Below, piece after piece: positions 24,378 to 33,907 of a stretch of 64,000 nt of DNA. The notes beneath the pieces were generated by a model. It worked only from the letters and a program-made list of their open reading frames with translations, searched no databases and was not told where the DNA came from. Every line of letters begins with the position of its first letter. The first letter of the stretch is position 1. A program made the position numbers and the translations under genes. Source of the stretch: CAZOJJ01 sp964580105 (GTDB lineage Bacteria > Bacteroidota > Rhodothermia > Rhodothermales > Rubricoccaceae); assembly GCA_964580105.1 (NCBI GenBank), contig CAZOJJ010000006.1, forward strand, positions 33,326 to 97,325. Reading direction: 5' to 3'.

Positions 24378-25196
24378 CTACTCCAGCGGGATCGGCTCGG
24401 CGTCGCGGGGGACGGAAAAGCGGAACGTGAGGTCGCCCGGGTCGAGCGTCAGGCGCTGGTGTTCGACGGTGATCTCGGTCGTGTCGAGCGGGCTGGCGAG
24501 GACGACGCGGCGGGGCACCACGCGGCCCTCGACCACGTCGAATGCCTCGAAGCGACGGCGGCTGAGGAGCGTGCCGTCGGGCGCCCGCTCGTCGAGCCGG
24601 ACGACGCGCCAGACGGACGGGTCCACGACGTACTCCGTCCGTCCGTCGGGGGCGGTCAGCACGTAGGTCGAGGAGTCGGCGGTCGAGGAGTCGGCGCGGA
24701 CGGCCCAGGCCACCTCGGGGGCGGGGGCGACGAGGCCGAGGAGGTTGTGCGCCAGCGCACCCGGTGCGCCCGCACCCGGCACGTATCGGTCTGCCACCCG
24801 GAGCGACCCGTAGAGGTACACGTTGTTGAGCAGGTCGACGGCGAAGAACGAGTCGGCCGTGACGAGGGCGCGGCCCACGTTGAGGCTGAGCGGCCCGCGC
24901 AGCGAGGCGGTCAGCGAGTCGGCCAGGCTGGCGCGGATGCTCGCGCCGACGCGCTGCGAGAGCCGCGGGCTCTCGATACGCACGCGCGCTTCGCTCCGAA
25001 ACGCCGTCAGGCCGGCCGTGGCCGTCTGCACCTGGTAGACGATCTGCTCGGCCGTGTGATGGGGGTAGTCGGCCGGGGCGGAGGCGTCCGGGGCGTTGCG
25101 GACGAGCGGGCCGCTGCAGCCGGCCGTCCCGAGGGCGGCGGTCAGGAAACAGAGGACGAAGGACGGAAGACGGAGGACGGGCAGGGGGTGTCGCAT
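24378..25196 (-). CDS. DUF4292 outer-membrane lipoprotein
   Basis: 272 aa with lipobox near LGTAGC (Cys27). The mature part is a LolA/LolB-like beta fold (RVRIESPRLSQRVGASIR, GRALVTADSFFAVDLLNN, EYVVDPSVWRVVRLDE, EITVEHQRL). The family is restricted to Bacteroidota and relatives and normally sits between a TPR gene and an M23/EnvC gene, as here. A role in outer-membrane lipoprotein or lipid handling is suspected but not proven. The start is 28 bases after the TPR stop. Confidence 0.82.
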   Translation of the reverse strand: MRHPLPVLRLPSFVLCFLTAALGTAGCSGPLVRNAPDASAPADYPHHTAEQIVYQVQTATAGLTAFRSEARVRIESPRLSQRVGASIRASLADSLTASLRGPLSLNVGRALVTADSFFAVDLLNNVYLYGSLRVADRYVPGAGAPGALAHNLLGLVAPAPEVAWAVRADSSTADSSTYVLTAPDGRTEYVVDPSVWRVVRLDERAPDGTLLSRRRFEAFDVVEGRVVPRRVVLASPLDTTEITVEHQRLTLDPGDLTFRFSVPRDAEPIPLE

Positions 25197-25224
25197 CGTA
25201 TGAGTTCGTCCTTCAGTCCTCCGA

Positions 25225-26925
25225 CTACCGGCCGTCGAGCTTGCGGCGGACGGCCTCGTTCTCGGGGTCGAGGTCGAGTGCGCGCTGCCAGGCCGTGCGG
25301 GCGTCGGCGGTGCGACCGAGGCGGGCGTAGACGTCGCCGAGGTGGTCGTAGAGGAGGGCGAAGCTGGGCGCGTGGCTGAGGGCCCGCTCGATGAGCGCGG
25401 CGGCTTCGGCGTGACGGCCGAGCTTGTGGAGCACCCAGCCGTGCGTGTCGAGGAAGTAGGCGTTGTCGGGGTGCTGGGCCACGGCGCGCTCGGCCATGCG
25501 GAGGGCCTCGAAGAGCCGCTCGCCCGTTTCGGCGAGGACGTAGGCGTAGTTGTTCAGGACGAGCGCGTGGTCCGGGTCCAGCGCCAGCGCCTCTTCGAAG
25601 ACGGCCAGCGCCCGTTCCGGGTCGCCCTGCTCCGAGAGGAGGACGCCCTTGAGCGAGAGGAGGCGGATTCGGCCGGCCGGGTCGTCCGGCGTCTCCTCGG
25701 CCAGGATCGCCAGCGCTTCGTCGAGGGGGCGGAGCGCTTCCCGGCCCCGGCCCGACTTCGCCAGCGCGTACGCCTTGAGCCGGAGGAGGCCGACCCGGCC
25801 GGGGAACAGGATCAGCGCCTCGTCGACCGTTTCTACGGCGCGCTCCGGCTCGCCGGCGTAGATCGCCGCCGCCGTGGCCTGCTCCCACGCTTCCGCCCGG
25901 CGGGGGTCGGCCTCCAGGGCACGGCTCAGCACCTCGGCCGCCTCGGCGAAGTCGCGGTCGCGGAAGGCGAGGTCGCCCAGCATGAACAGCGCCTCGGGTT
26001 CGACGGCGGGGGCGGCGGCGAGCTCAGCGAGGATGGCGCGGGCCTGGGCAGCAGCCTCAGGGTCCTCGTCGGCGCGGGCGTAGAGGGCCGCGGCGCGGCG
26101 GAGGCCGTCCTGCGGCAGCGCCGCGGCCGCGAGGCTGTCGTGGAGGAGCCGGGCGCGCTCGGCCTGCCCGAGCGCTTCGAGTTGCCCCGCCAGGAAACCG
26201 ACGGACTCCGTGTCGGTCGGGTCGAGCGCGACGAGCCGCTCGAAGGCGGTGAGGGCGTCGCGGGGCCGCCCGGCCTCGCGGTAGGCCATGCCGAGGCGGA
26301 GCCACAGCATCCGCTCGTTGGGGAAGGCCTCGGCGGCGGCTTCGAGCATGGCGAGGGCGGCGTCGGTGTCGCCGAGGCGGGTGTAGAGGGCCTCCATACG
26401 CATCCGCAGCGCCGGGTCCTCGCCCGCCGTCGCGATCAGCCGCTCGTAGGTAGTGATGGCCGCACGGTAGTCGCCCGCGCGCTCCTGAAGCCGCCCGAGC
26501 GCGAAGAGGGCGTCGCCGTTCCGGGGGTCGAGGGCGAGGAGGGCTTCGTAGGAGGCCTGCGCCGCGTCCGTTTGCCCCGTCTGCGCCTGCAACTCGGCCA
26601 GGGCGGCGAGGAGGCTGGGTTCCGCCGGGGCCGCCTCGGTGGCGCGTTCGGCGTAGAGGAGCGCCTCGGCGGGCTGCCCCAGCGCGACGTACGACTCGGA
26701 GAGGGCCGCCAGGACGGCCGGTTCGTGCGGGCGCGCCGCCCGCACCTGCTGGAGGAGCTCGACGGCGCGCTCGTGGTCGCCGAGGTACGCCTCGGTCAGC
26801 GCGCGGACGAACAGCCGGTCGGGCTCCGTCGAGGCCGTCGTATCGGGCTGCGCGCCGGCCGGGGCCGCCGCCAGCAACAGCACGGCGAGGAGGAGGAGCC
26901 GGCGAAGGATAACGGGGTGGGACAC
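25225..26925 (-). CDS. TPR-repeat protein with signal peptide
   Basis: 566 aa. Signal peptide with hydrophobic core LLLLAVLLLAAAPAGAQ, then about 14 tetratricopeptide repeats across nearly the whole mature chain (for example ALFALGRLQERAGDYRAAI and ALVLNNYAYVLAETGERLF). It probably scaffolds an envelope complex. The GTG at 26925 is chosen because it begins the signal peptide and lies 11 bases from a promoter-like motif; a longer frame to 27054 runs into the divergent gene's 5' region. Likely the first gene of the TPR-DUF4292 unit. Confidence 0.85.
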   Translation of the reverse strand: MSHPVILRRLLLLAVLLLAAAPAGAQPDTTASTEPDRLFVRALTEAYLGDHERAVELLQQVRAARPHEPAVLAALSESYVALGQPAEALLYAERATEAAPAEPSLLAALAELQAQTGQTDAAQASYEALLALDPRNGDALFALGRLQERAGDYRAAITTYERLIATAGEDPALRMRMEALYTRLGDTDAALAMLEAAAEAFPNERMLWLRLGMAYREAGRPRDALTAFERLVALDPTDTESVGFLAGQLEALGQAERARLLHDSLAAAALPQDGLRRAAALYARADEDPEAAAQARAILAELAAAPAVEPEALFMLGDLAFRDRDFAEAAEVLSRALEADPRRAEAWEQATAAAIYAGEPERAVETVDEALILFPGRVGLLRLKAYALAKSGRGREALRPLDEALAILAEETPDDPAGRIRLLSLKGVLLSEQGDPERALAVFEEALALDPDHALVLNNYAYVLAETGERLFEALRMAERAVAQHPDNAYFLDTHGWVLHKLGRHAEAAALIERALSHAPSFALLYDHLGDVYARLGRTADARTAWQRALDLDPENEAVRRKLDGR

Positions 26926-26927
26926 GA

Positions 26928-26936
26928 CGGAAGGTA
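26928..26936 (-). promoter_or_regulatory. Candidate -7 element TACCTTCCG directly before a GTG start
   Basis: First T is 11 bases before the TPR gene's GTG; predicts a leaderless transcript. Confidence 0.45.
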
Positions 26937-26981
26937 CGAGCGGTGGGAGGGCGGGGGATCCGCCGTACGCGGAGGGAACGC

Positions 26982-26990
26982 TACCTTGCG
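26982..26990 (+). promoter_or_regulatory. Candidate -7 element TACCTTGCG for the YfcC-type permease
   Basis: First T is 51 bases before the ATG at 27033. With 26928-26936 it forms a divergent promoter pair. Confidence 0.4.
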
Positions 26991-27032
26991 GCCCCTTCGT
27001 ACGCCCAACCCCCGCACCGGCTTCCTCCGTCG

Positions 27033-28487
27033 ATGACCTCCGCCACTGCTTCACGATTCAAAGCGCCCGACACGACGCTCATCATCTTCTCGATCATCGT
27101 CCTGGCCGCCGTGCTGACGTGGATCGTGCCGCCGGGGGCGTTCCAGAAAACCGAGATGGAGGTGGAGGGGGCCGGCACGCGCGAGGTGGTCGTGCCGGGC
27201 TCCTACGAGCGGATCGAGCGGGAGGACGCGGGGACGGGGGACCGGCTCCGCCACACGGTCGGCCTCGTGTTCATGGCGCCCATCCTCGGCTTCATCGACG
27301 AGGATGCCGCGCCGATCATCGCGTTCGTGCTGCTCATCGGGGGTGCCTTCGCCGTGCTCCAGCAGACGGGTGCGGTGGATGCGGCGCTGCGGCGGCTCGT
27401 CCGGGCGGCTCGGGAATCCGCCGTGCTGGAGTGGCTGCTGATCCCGCTCTTCATGACGCTGTTCTCGCTCGGCGGCGCCATCTTCGGGATGGCCGAGGAA
27501 ACCATCCCGTTCATCCTGATCTTCGTGCCGCTCGCGCTGGCGCTCGGCTACGACTCCATCACCGGGACGGCCATCCCGTTCGTCGGCTCGGCGGCCGGGT
27601 TCGCGGCGGCGTTCTTCAACCCGTTCACGGTCGGGGTGGCCCAGGGCATCGCCGAGGTGCCCGTGTTCTCGGGCGTCGGCTTCCGGCTCGTGCTCTGGTG
27701 CATCACGACCTCGCTCGCCATCGCGTTCGTGATGTGGCACGCGCACCGCGTCCGGCAGGACCCCGCGCGGAGCCCGACGCGCGAGATCGACCGGCGCAAG
27801 CGTGAGACGGGGATGCATCTGGACGTGGAGGACGACACGTTCACCGCGCGGCAGAAATGGGTGCTCGTCGTGTTCGGGCTGGGCATCGCTGCGCTCGTCT
27901 TCGGCGTGCTCCAGTTCGGGTGGTACATCGTCGAGATCGCCGCCCTGTTCGTCGGCCTCGGGATCGTGATGGGCGCCATCGGCGGACTCGGCGGCAACGG
28001 CACGGCGCGGGCGTTCATGGACGGCGCGCGCGACCTCGTGGCGACGGCGCTCATCATCGGCCTCGCGCGCGGCATCCTGGTCGTGATGCAGGACGGCCAG
28101 ATCATCGACACCATTCTGCACGGCCTGGCCTCCACCCTCGGCGGGGCCGGCCCGACGGTCGCGGCACAGGGCATGTTCGGCGTCCAGACGGCCATCAACT
28201 TCTTCGTGCCCTCCGGCAGCGGGCAGGCCGCGCTCACGATGCCGCTGATGGCGCCGCTGGCCGACCTCCTCGGCGTCACGCGGCAGACGGCCGTGCTGGC
28301 GTTCCAGATGGGCGACGGGTTCACCAACATGATCATCCCCACCAGCGCCGTCCTCATGGGCGCGCTCTCGCTGGCCGACGTGCCGTGGACGACGTGGGCG
28401 CGCTGGATCCTGCCTCTCCAGATCGTGCTCTTCCTGCTGGGCCTGATCGTGCTCTTCGTCGCCGTGCAGGTCGGATACGGCCTCTGA
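27033..28487 (+). CDS. YfcC-family basic amino acid / C4-dicarboxylate-type permease
   Basis: 484 aa inner-membrane protein with about 11-12 hydrophobic segments. Family signs: the opening PDTTLIIFSIIVLAAVLTWIVPPGAF, GGAIFGMAEETIPF, GSAAGFAAAFFNPFTVGVAQ, and the late FFVPSGSGQAALTMPLMAPL. Members (YfcC, ArcD-like) move arginine, ornithine or dipeptide-like substrates; the actual substrate is not predictable. The ATG at 27033 is chosen because the permease homology begins there. It stands alone, followed by a repeat-rich spacer. Confidence 0.88.
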   Translation: MTSATASRFKAPDTTLIIFSIIVLAAVLTWIVPPGAFQKTEMEVEGAGTREVVVPGSYERIEREDAGTGDRLRHTVGLVFMAPILGFIDEDAAPIIAFVLLIGGAFAVLQQTGAVDAALRRLVRAARESAVLEWLLIPLFMTLFSLGGAIFGMAEETIPFILIFVPLALALGYDSITGTAIPFVGSAAGFAAAFFNPFTVGVAQGIAEVPVFSGVGFRLVLWCITTSLAIAFVMWHAHRVRQDPARSPTREIDRRKRETGMHLDVEDDTFTARQKWVLVVFGLGIAALVFGVLQFGWYIVEIAALFVGLGIVMGAIGGLGGNGTARAFMDGARDLVATALIIGLARGILVVMQDGQIIDTILHGLASTLGGAGPTVAAQGMFGVQTAINFFVPSGSGQAALTMPLMAPLADLLGVTRQTAVLAFQMGDGFTNMIIPTSAVLMGALSLADVPWTTWARWILPLQIVLFLLGLIVLFVAVQVGYGL

Positions 28488-28530
28488 GAAACCGTCTGGG
28501 GCATCCAGGGGATTCGCCTTCACCCTCCCA

Positions 28531-28600
28531 GCGTGTCATCTCCGGCGTGTCATCTCCGGCGTGTCATCTCCAGCGTGTCATCTCCAGCGTGTCTTCCCGG
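28531..28600. repeat. 14-base tandem repeat, 5 copies
   Basis: Unit GCGTGTCATCTCC(G/A) at 28531, 28545, 28559, 28573 and 28587 (last copy degenerate). There are no spacers, so it is not a CRISPR. 14 is not a multiple of 3, so it is not a coding repeat. Confidence 0.92.
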
Positions 28601-28824
28601 ACGGGATGCCTTCGGGACGTGATGCCTTCGGGATTTCCAGCGGGATCTCCAGCGGGATTGCCAGACGGGGCGATCCGGCACGTGGAGATTTCCTTCGGGA
28701 CGCTTGCGCTTTCGGCTCGGAGGCCGGGATGACCCAAAGCCGAGGGGCGAGCACGGCCCCAAGCAGCCTCTGAGCGCCGATGGAACGCGACTTGCCGCCC
28801 TCTTGGGGATTCCCGGCCCCGGCG

Positions 28825-28833
28825 TACTTTGTG
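28825..28833 (+). promoter_or_regulatory. Candidate -7 element TACTTTGTG
   Basis: First T is 107 bases before the first DUF2147 ATG; would give a leader of about 95 bases. Confidence 0.35.
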
Positions 28834-28931
28834 CGGATGGACGGCGTTCTGTACGGGCGCCGGCCCCGAGCGGCCCGCCCGTCGTTCAGTTCCGACGACA
28901 CCGGCTCCCGTTTTCATCCGACCCCGACCCC

Positions 28932-29378
28932 ATGACGACCCTCACCCCCGGACGGCTCCTCGGCGCGCTCGCGCTGCTCCTGTTCACGCTGCCCGCAATG
29001 GCGCAGAGCACGCCCATCGGCGTCTGGCGCACCATCGACGACGAGACGGGCGAGCCGAAGTCGCACGTCCGCATCTACGAGCGCGGCGGCAAGCTCTTCG
29101 GCGACGTCGTTCAGCTGCTGCCTACCGCGAGCAACCCCGAGGCCGTCTGCTCCCCCTGCGCCGACGAGTTCGAGGGGAGCGATCTCCGCGGCGTGACCGT
29201 CCTCCGCAACATGGAGCCCGACGGCGACGAGTGGAGCGGCGGCACGATCACCGACCCGAAGAACGGCCGCACCTACCGCTGCAAGATGTCGATGGACGGC
29301 CCGAACCGGCTCCGCGTTCGCGGCTTCATCGGCTTCTCCCTCCTCGGGCGCACCCAGGTCTGGGAGCGCGTCGAGTAG
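28932..29378 (+). CDS. DUF2147 secreted protein (copy 1)
   Basis: 148 aa, signal peptide cut near AMAQS (about residue 25). DUF2147 landmarks: IGVWRTIDDETGEPKSHVRIYE, a two-cysteine loop (AVCSPCADEFEG), NGRTYRCKM and RLRVRGFIG. Function unknown; members are small periplasmic beta proteins. A paralogue follows after 35 bases, with 56 identical bases across the Cys loop. An extra Cys in NGRTYRCKM is absent from copy 2. Confidence 0.88.
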   Translation: MTTLTPGRLLGALALLLFTLPAMAQSTPIGVWRTIDDETGEPKSHVRIYERGGKLFGDVVQLLPTASNPEAVCSPCADEFEGSDLRGVTVLRNMEPDGDEWSGGTITDPKNGRTYRCKMSMDGPNRLRVRGFIGFSLLGRTQVWERVE

Positions 29379-29413
29379 CGCGGCCTCCCTCTCCACCAAC
29401 CCTACCGATTCCC

Positions 29414-29878
29414 ATGCGCGCGACCCTGACCCTCGGCCTCCTCGCCCTCGTGGCGCTGTTCGTGGCCCCTGCCGCCCTCGCCCAGCTTCCCGCCGATGCA
29501 CAGGGCTACCTCGGCCGCTGGCAGACGGTGGACGACGAGACGGGCGAGACGAAGTCCATCGTCGAGATCTACGAACAGGGCGGGAAAGTCTTTGGACGGA
29601 TCGTTCGCCTCCTGCCTACCGCGAGCAACCCCGAGGCCGTCTGCTCCCCCTGCGCCGACGAGTTCGAAGGGGGCAACCTCCAGGGCGTCGTCATCCTCCG
29701 CGACATGGCGTGGGACGCGGGCGACCAGGAGTTCAGCGGCGGCCGGATCACCGACCCCAAGAACGGCCGCACCTACCGGGCCTACATGAAGCTCGAAGGC
29801 CCGGACCGGCTCCGGGTGCGCGGCTTCCTCGGCGTGCGCGCGCTCGGCCGTACCCAGGTCTGGCGGCGGGCGCCGTAG
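29414..29878 (+). CDS. DUF2147 secreted protein (copy 2)
   Basis: 154 aa, signal peptide ending PAALAQ (about residue 24). Same fold as copy 1: LGRWQTVDDETGETKSIVEIYE, CSPC loop, NGRTYRAYM, RLRVRGFLG. A tandem duplicate; the 56-base identity (29612-29667 with 29118-29173) against more diverged flanks suggests recent gene conversion or strong constraint. Confidence 0.88.
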   Translation: MRATLTLGLLALVALFVAPAALAQLPADAQGYLGRWQTVDDETGETKSIVEIYEQGGKVFGRIVRLLPTASNPEAVCSPCADEFEGGNLQGVVILRDMAWDAGDQEFSGGRITDPKNGRTYRAYMKLEGPDRLRVRGFLGVRALGRTQVWRRAP

Positions 29879-29908
29879 CCCCCGCGCAACCGAGTCGGGC
29901 CTCTCCGG

Positions 29909-29942
29909 CGGCGCCCTCCGCTCTTGCACGCGGGGGGCGCCG
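29909..29942 (+). terminator. Terminator-like hairpin after the DUF2147 pair
   Basis: CGGCGCCC (29909-29916) pairs with GGGCGCCG (29935-29942), with no U-tract. It lies right before a candidate promoter at 29946. Confidence 0.4.
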
Positions 29943-29945
29943 TCG

Positions 29946-29954
29946 TATCTTCGG
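29946..29954 (+). promoter_or_regulatory. Candidate -7 element TATCTTCGG before the HNH gene
   Basis: First T is 117 bases before the HNH ATG; immediately follows a hairpin that would end the preceding unit. Confidence 0.35.
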
Positions 29955-30062
29955 GAGCGCTTGCTCCGGCGTTGGACCGGAGCGCCAAGACCGCATCCCC
30001 ACCGCCTTCCACCTTCGCCGCTACCATCCGAGGCGTCCCGCCGCATCGGGACGGAGACGGCC

Positions 30063-30559
<497 letters not shown>

Positions 30560-30572
<13 letters not shown>

Positions 30573-31504
30573 ACGGGGGCGCCGTCGCCGATCCGCACGT
30601 GCTCCGCCGGCCTCAGCGCCTCCGCCGCGAACAGCACCGTGCCGATCCAGATCAGGTCCGTGACGAGCAGGTGCACCAGCTGCACCTCGATGGGTGCGCG
30701 GAGCCACACGTTGAGGAGCCCGATCCATAGCTGCGCCAGCATGAGTCCGACGACGCCGAGCCCGAGGCGGAGTGCCTGCCGGTCCGCGCCCCGCCGCGCC
30801 ACGAGCACGACGGTGCCCAGGACGAGGACGAATACGACGCACGCCAGCACCGGGTGGTAGAGCCGCATCCCGACGAGCGTGGCGACGAGCGGCACCTCGG
30901 CCGGGTCGAGGCCGCCGCCGAGCGCGAGGGTGTCGCCGAGGGCGGTCACGGCCCCGCTGGCGCCGAGGACGAGCAGCCCGGCGAGGCTCGCGCCCAGCGC
31001 GGCGCCCGCCCCGCCGCTCCCACGCCAGCGCGGCACAGACCCGCCCGACGCCCACCACGCCGTCAGCCCGAGCGCCGCCAGGAGGAAGAACGTATTGACG
31101 AGGTGCGCCGCCATCCAGTAGGCCCGTCCTACCGCCACGTTGTAGGCCACCATCTCGAAGAGCACCAGCCCGGCCCCGACGGCTCCCTCCGTCACCATGA
31201 AAAAGAGGGAGACGAGGGCGCCCTTGCGAACCGGGGAGCCCCTCTCGAACGCCCGCCAGGCCCACACCACGAGGAGGATCGCCACGAGGCCGGCCAGCCC
31301 GCTCGTCAGCCGGTGCGTGAGCTCGACGAGCGTCTGCACCGTGGGCGCGCGGGGGATCACCTCGCCGTGGCACAGCGGCCAGTGGTCGCCGCAGCCGGCG
31401 CCCGAGCCGGAGGCGCGGACGTACCCGCCCCAGAGGATCACGAGGAGGGTGTAGGCGAGCGCGCCCCACGCGAAACGGACAAAGGCGGTACGGCTACGGA
31501 GCAT
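30560..31504 (-). CDS. ctaA: Heme A synthase (COX15/CtaA family)
   Basis: Oxidises the C8 methyl of heme O to form heme A for cytochrome c oxidase. 314 aa with eight predicted membrane helices. Conserved features: GGYVRASGSGAGCGDHWPLC (with the cysteine pair of the extracellular loop), LTHRLTSG, HLVNTFFLL, LYHPVLA and QLVHLLVTD, giving the four heme-ligand histidines. The start at 31504 is chosen since MLRSRTAFVRFAWGAL leads into helix 1. No cox genes are adjacent. Confidence 0.92.
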
Positions 31505-31524
31505 GGGCACGGAGCGGGCTTGGC

Positions 31525-31533
31525 ACGAACGTA
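31525..31533 (-). promoter_or_regulatory. Candidate -7 element TACGTTCGT upstream of ctaA
   Basis: First T is 29 bases before the start codon. Confidence 0.35.
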
Positions 31534-31711
31534 GCACCGGGACGGCCCGATGAGCCACGGCGTTTCCCCCCGGCGCGCGAGGTCATCGAAAACCCACACA
31601 GCCCCACCCGCCTCGGGCGGGGTGCGCAGCCCGTGCCCATGCACGAGCAGGCCGTGCGCACGCTCGAACGTCGGACGGCTCGCCTCCTCTCTTTCCAACC
31701 CTTTCAATCCC

Positions 31712-33847
31712 ATGCGATTCCACTATCTGTGGTTCGGCCTCGGGCTTTTTCTGCTGAGCCCCGTCTCGACCGCCCAGTCGCTCCAGCAGACCGCCGGCCC
31801 GCCCGGCGCCCAGTTCTTCGGCGCCGCCGAGCACGACGGCCGGCTCTTCGCCGCCGGCCGCTACGGCGGCCTCTTCACGCGTGAGGCCGGCGGATGGGCG
31901 ACCGAGCCCGTCGGGCTCCGCCTCGGCACCCTCTATGCCACGAGCGAGCGCCTCTTCGCCTACAACGCCAGCGAGCTCTTCCGGTACGACGACCCTGAAG
32001 GCTGGGTACCGGCCTGGGACGGGTACGTCAGCCACCTGTGGGTCGGCGCGGATTCGTTGCTCGTCCTCGTCAACGACACCCTCTACGTGTCCGGCGACGA
32101 CCTGGACTGGCGGATGGCGCTCCGGGGCCGGGGGGTTCTGGACGGGAGTGGTACCCCTCTCGGCGAGGCGCTCCTCGTGCTCTTCGAGGTCGTGCAGGCA
32201 CCGGACGGCGCATTCTGGGCGGCGTCCATGTCGGCCAGCACGAGCGGGATGTACCGATCCGAGGACGGCGAGGCGTGGGTCCACCTGTCGGACGGCCTGC
32301 CGATCTTCTCCTTTCCGAGGACGCTGTTCGTATCCACGGCCGGCGACGTCCTCCTGGCGGAGAGCAGCGCCGTCTACGCCTTCGACGAGACCGCCGAGAC
32401 GTGGGTGGCGCAGCAGGGGCTCGCACAGGTGACCCCGATACGCTTCGTGGAGGCCGGGGGCGCCCTCTTCCTCCACGGGTACGCCAGCGGCGCCCCGGCG
32501 ATCTACCGCCGCGACGGGGCGAACTGGACGGAAGTGGTCCAGCCGGAGAGCGATGTGATCGCCCTCGCTCCGTCGCCGGACGGGCTCTTCGCCCTCGGGC
32601 TCGACGGGCTCTACGAAGGCCCGGGGGACGGGACGTGGACGCCGCTCCACGACGGCGTCGTGGCCTCGTCGGCCCAGCCCTACCGGATCGGCGAAGGCGT
32701 CGCGGTGCGCGGCACCGACGGCTGGCTCCGCAGCGACGACGAGGGCGAGACCTGGGTGCCCCAGGCGTACCCGCCGGATCTCGGCCAGATCTACGACTTC
32801 GGCGACGTCGTCATCGGTACCGCGAGCGATAACGTGTACCGCTCGACCGACGGCGGCGCGTCGTGGCAACTCGCCAACGCCGGCATCAACGTCGGGCCGT
32901 TTCACAAGCGGAGCCTGCGCGACGTGGAGCGGCACGGCGGGATGATCTACGGCGGGCTGTACTCGTCGCGCGCCATCAAGCACCAGGGCGGCGAGACCGT
33001 CGGCGGCGTGTACCGCTCGACCGACGGCGGGCAGTCCTGGGCGCTGCTGGGGAGCAACTTCCCGATCAACAGCAACGGGTTTCGGGCCGGTGTCACCCTC
33101 CTCGCCGCTACGGACGCCCACCTGATCGCCGCGACGCAGGAAGGGCTGGTCCGGATCCCCCACGACGGCGAGAGCTGGGAAGCGCTCGACGCGCCCGTGA
33201 CGACCGCCCTCTTCGGCCTGGAGGCGGTCGGCGGCCGGGTCGTCCTGATGACCTTCGACGAGATCTTCGTGTCCTCCGACGACGGCGCGACCTGGGCGCC
33301 GTTCACCGAGGGGCTGCCCGCCGGCTCCTACCGCCGCTTCCTCGCCTCGCACGGCGACGAAGCCTACCTCCTCATCAGTCCCCTCCTCGATCCCGTCGCC
33401 GGGCTGTACCGGCTCGGTGCCGACGGCTGGGAGGACACGGGCGCCGTCGTGCCGGACTGGCTGTCGTGGCTCCGCCTCGTCGTGCAGGAGGACTACGTCT
33501 ACCTCGGCTCGGCCAACCACGGCCTCTGGCGGTACGACCCGGCAGGCATCCCCACGGCCGAGGAGCCCGGTCTCGCACCCGGTCGCCCCCTCCTCGGCGC
33601 GCCGCGTCCGAACCCTGCGACGGGCGCGGCCGAGTTCGTCCTTGCGTGGCCCGAGGCGGCGCACGTCGAGGTCACGCTGTTCGACCTCCTCGGCCGGCGC
33701 GTGGCAGTCCTTCACGACGGCGAGGTGGCGGCCGGTACCTCGCTCACGCTCCGCCTCGACGGCCGCCGGCTCCCGCCCGGCCACTACCTCGTCCGCGCCA
33801 CGGGGGGCGAGCACCGCGCCACGCAGCGCGTCACGGTGGTGCGGTAA
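31712..33847 (+). CDS. Secreted Asp-box (BNR/sialidase-like) protein with type IX secretion sorting domain
   Basis: 711 aa. Signal peptide (FGLGLFLLSPVSTAQ), then a beta-propeller-type body with repeated Asp-box motifs (LRSDDEGETW, YRSTDGGASW, YRSTDGGQSW, VSSDDGATW). The last about 85 residues form a T9SS type A sorting domain (RPNPATGAAEF, VEVTLFDLLGRRVAVLHDG, GHYLVRATGGE). It is therefore predicted to be exported across the outer membrane and cleaved there. No catalytic residues of a true sialidase are recognised, so a binding or structural role is as likely. Followed by a strong hairpin before a convergent gene. Confidence 0.88.
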   Translation: MRFHYLWFGLGLFLLSPVSTAQSLQQTAGPPGAQFFGAAEHDGRLFAAGRYGGLFTREAGGWATEPVGLRLGTLYATSERLFAYNASELFRYDDPEGWVPAWDGYVSHLWVGADSLLVLVNDTLYVSGDDLDWRMALRGRGVLDGSGTPLGEALLVLFEVVQAPDGAFWAASMSASTSGMYRSEDGEAWVHLSDGLPIFSFPRTLFVSTAGDVLLAESSAVYAFDETAETWVAQQGLAQVTPIRFVEAGGALFLHGYASGAPAIYRRDGANWTEVVQPESDVIALAPSPDGLFALGLDGLYEGPGDGTWTPLHDGVVASSAQPYRIGEGVAVRGTDGWLRSDDEGETWVPQAYPPDLGQIYDFGDVVIGTASDNVYRSTDGGASWQLANAGINVGPFHKRSLRDVERHGGMIYGGLYSSRAIKHQGGETVGGVYRSTDGGQSWALLGSNFPINSNGFRAGVTLLAATDAHLIAATQEGLVRIPHDGESWEALDAPVTTALFGLEAVGGRVVLMTFDEIFVSSDDGATWAPFTEGLPAGSYRRFLASHGDEAYLLISPLLDPVAGLYRLGADGWEDTGAVVPDWLSWLRLVVQEDYVYLGSANHGLWRYDPAGIPTAEEPGLAPGRPLLGAPRPNPATGAAEFVLAWPEAAHVEVTLFDLLGRRVAVLHDGEVAAGTSLTLRLDGRRLPPGHYLVRATGGEHRATQRVTVVR

Positions 33848-33855
33848 ACGACGCC

Positions 33856-33884
33856 GGGGCGGCCTCGCCGTACGAGGCCGCCCC
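33856..33884. terminator. Bidirectional terminator-like hairpin
   Basis: Perfect 12-bp stem GGGGCGGCCTCG / CGAGGCCGCCCC with loop CCGTA, in the 60-base gap between two convergent genes. No U-tract. Confidence 0.65.
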
Positions 33885-33907
33885 GATCGGTCCCGGCGCA
33901 GCGGGGG

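Larger units (their letters stand above)
28488..28931. other. 444-base gene-free spacer with tandem repeats
   Basis: No coding region supported. It contains five 14-base repeats (28531-28600), then short imperfect repeats (GATGCCTTCGGGA twice, CCAGCGGGAT twice, about 28604-28665), and a candidate promoter for the first DUF2147 gene. The short reading frames across it depend on the repeats and have no sensible start. Confidence 0.7.

Noticed and set aside
28531..28600. Possible CRISPR array
   Set aside because: Repeats are 14 bases and contiguous with no spacers; no cas genes.
31712..33847. True sialidase annotation
   Set aside because: Asp-box motifs alone do not show the Arg triad or Tyr/Glu catalytic residues of sialidases.
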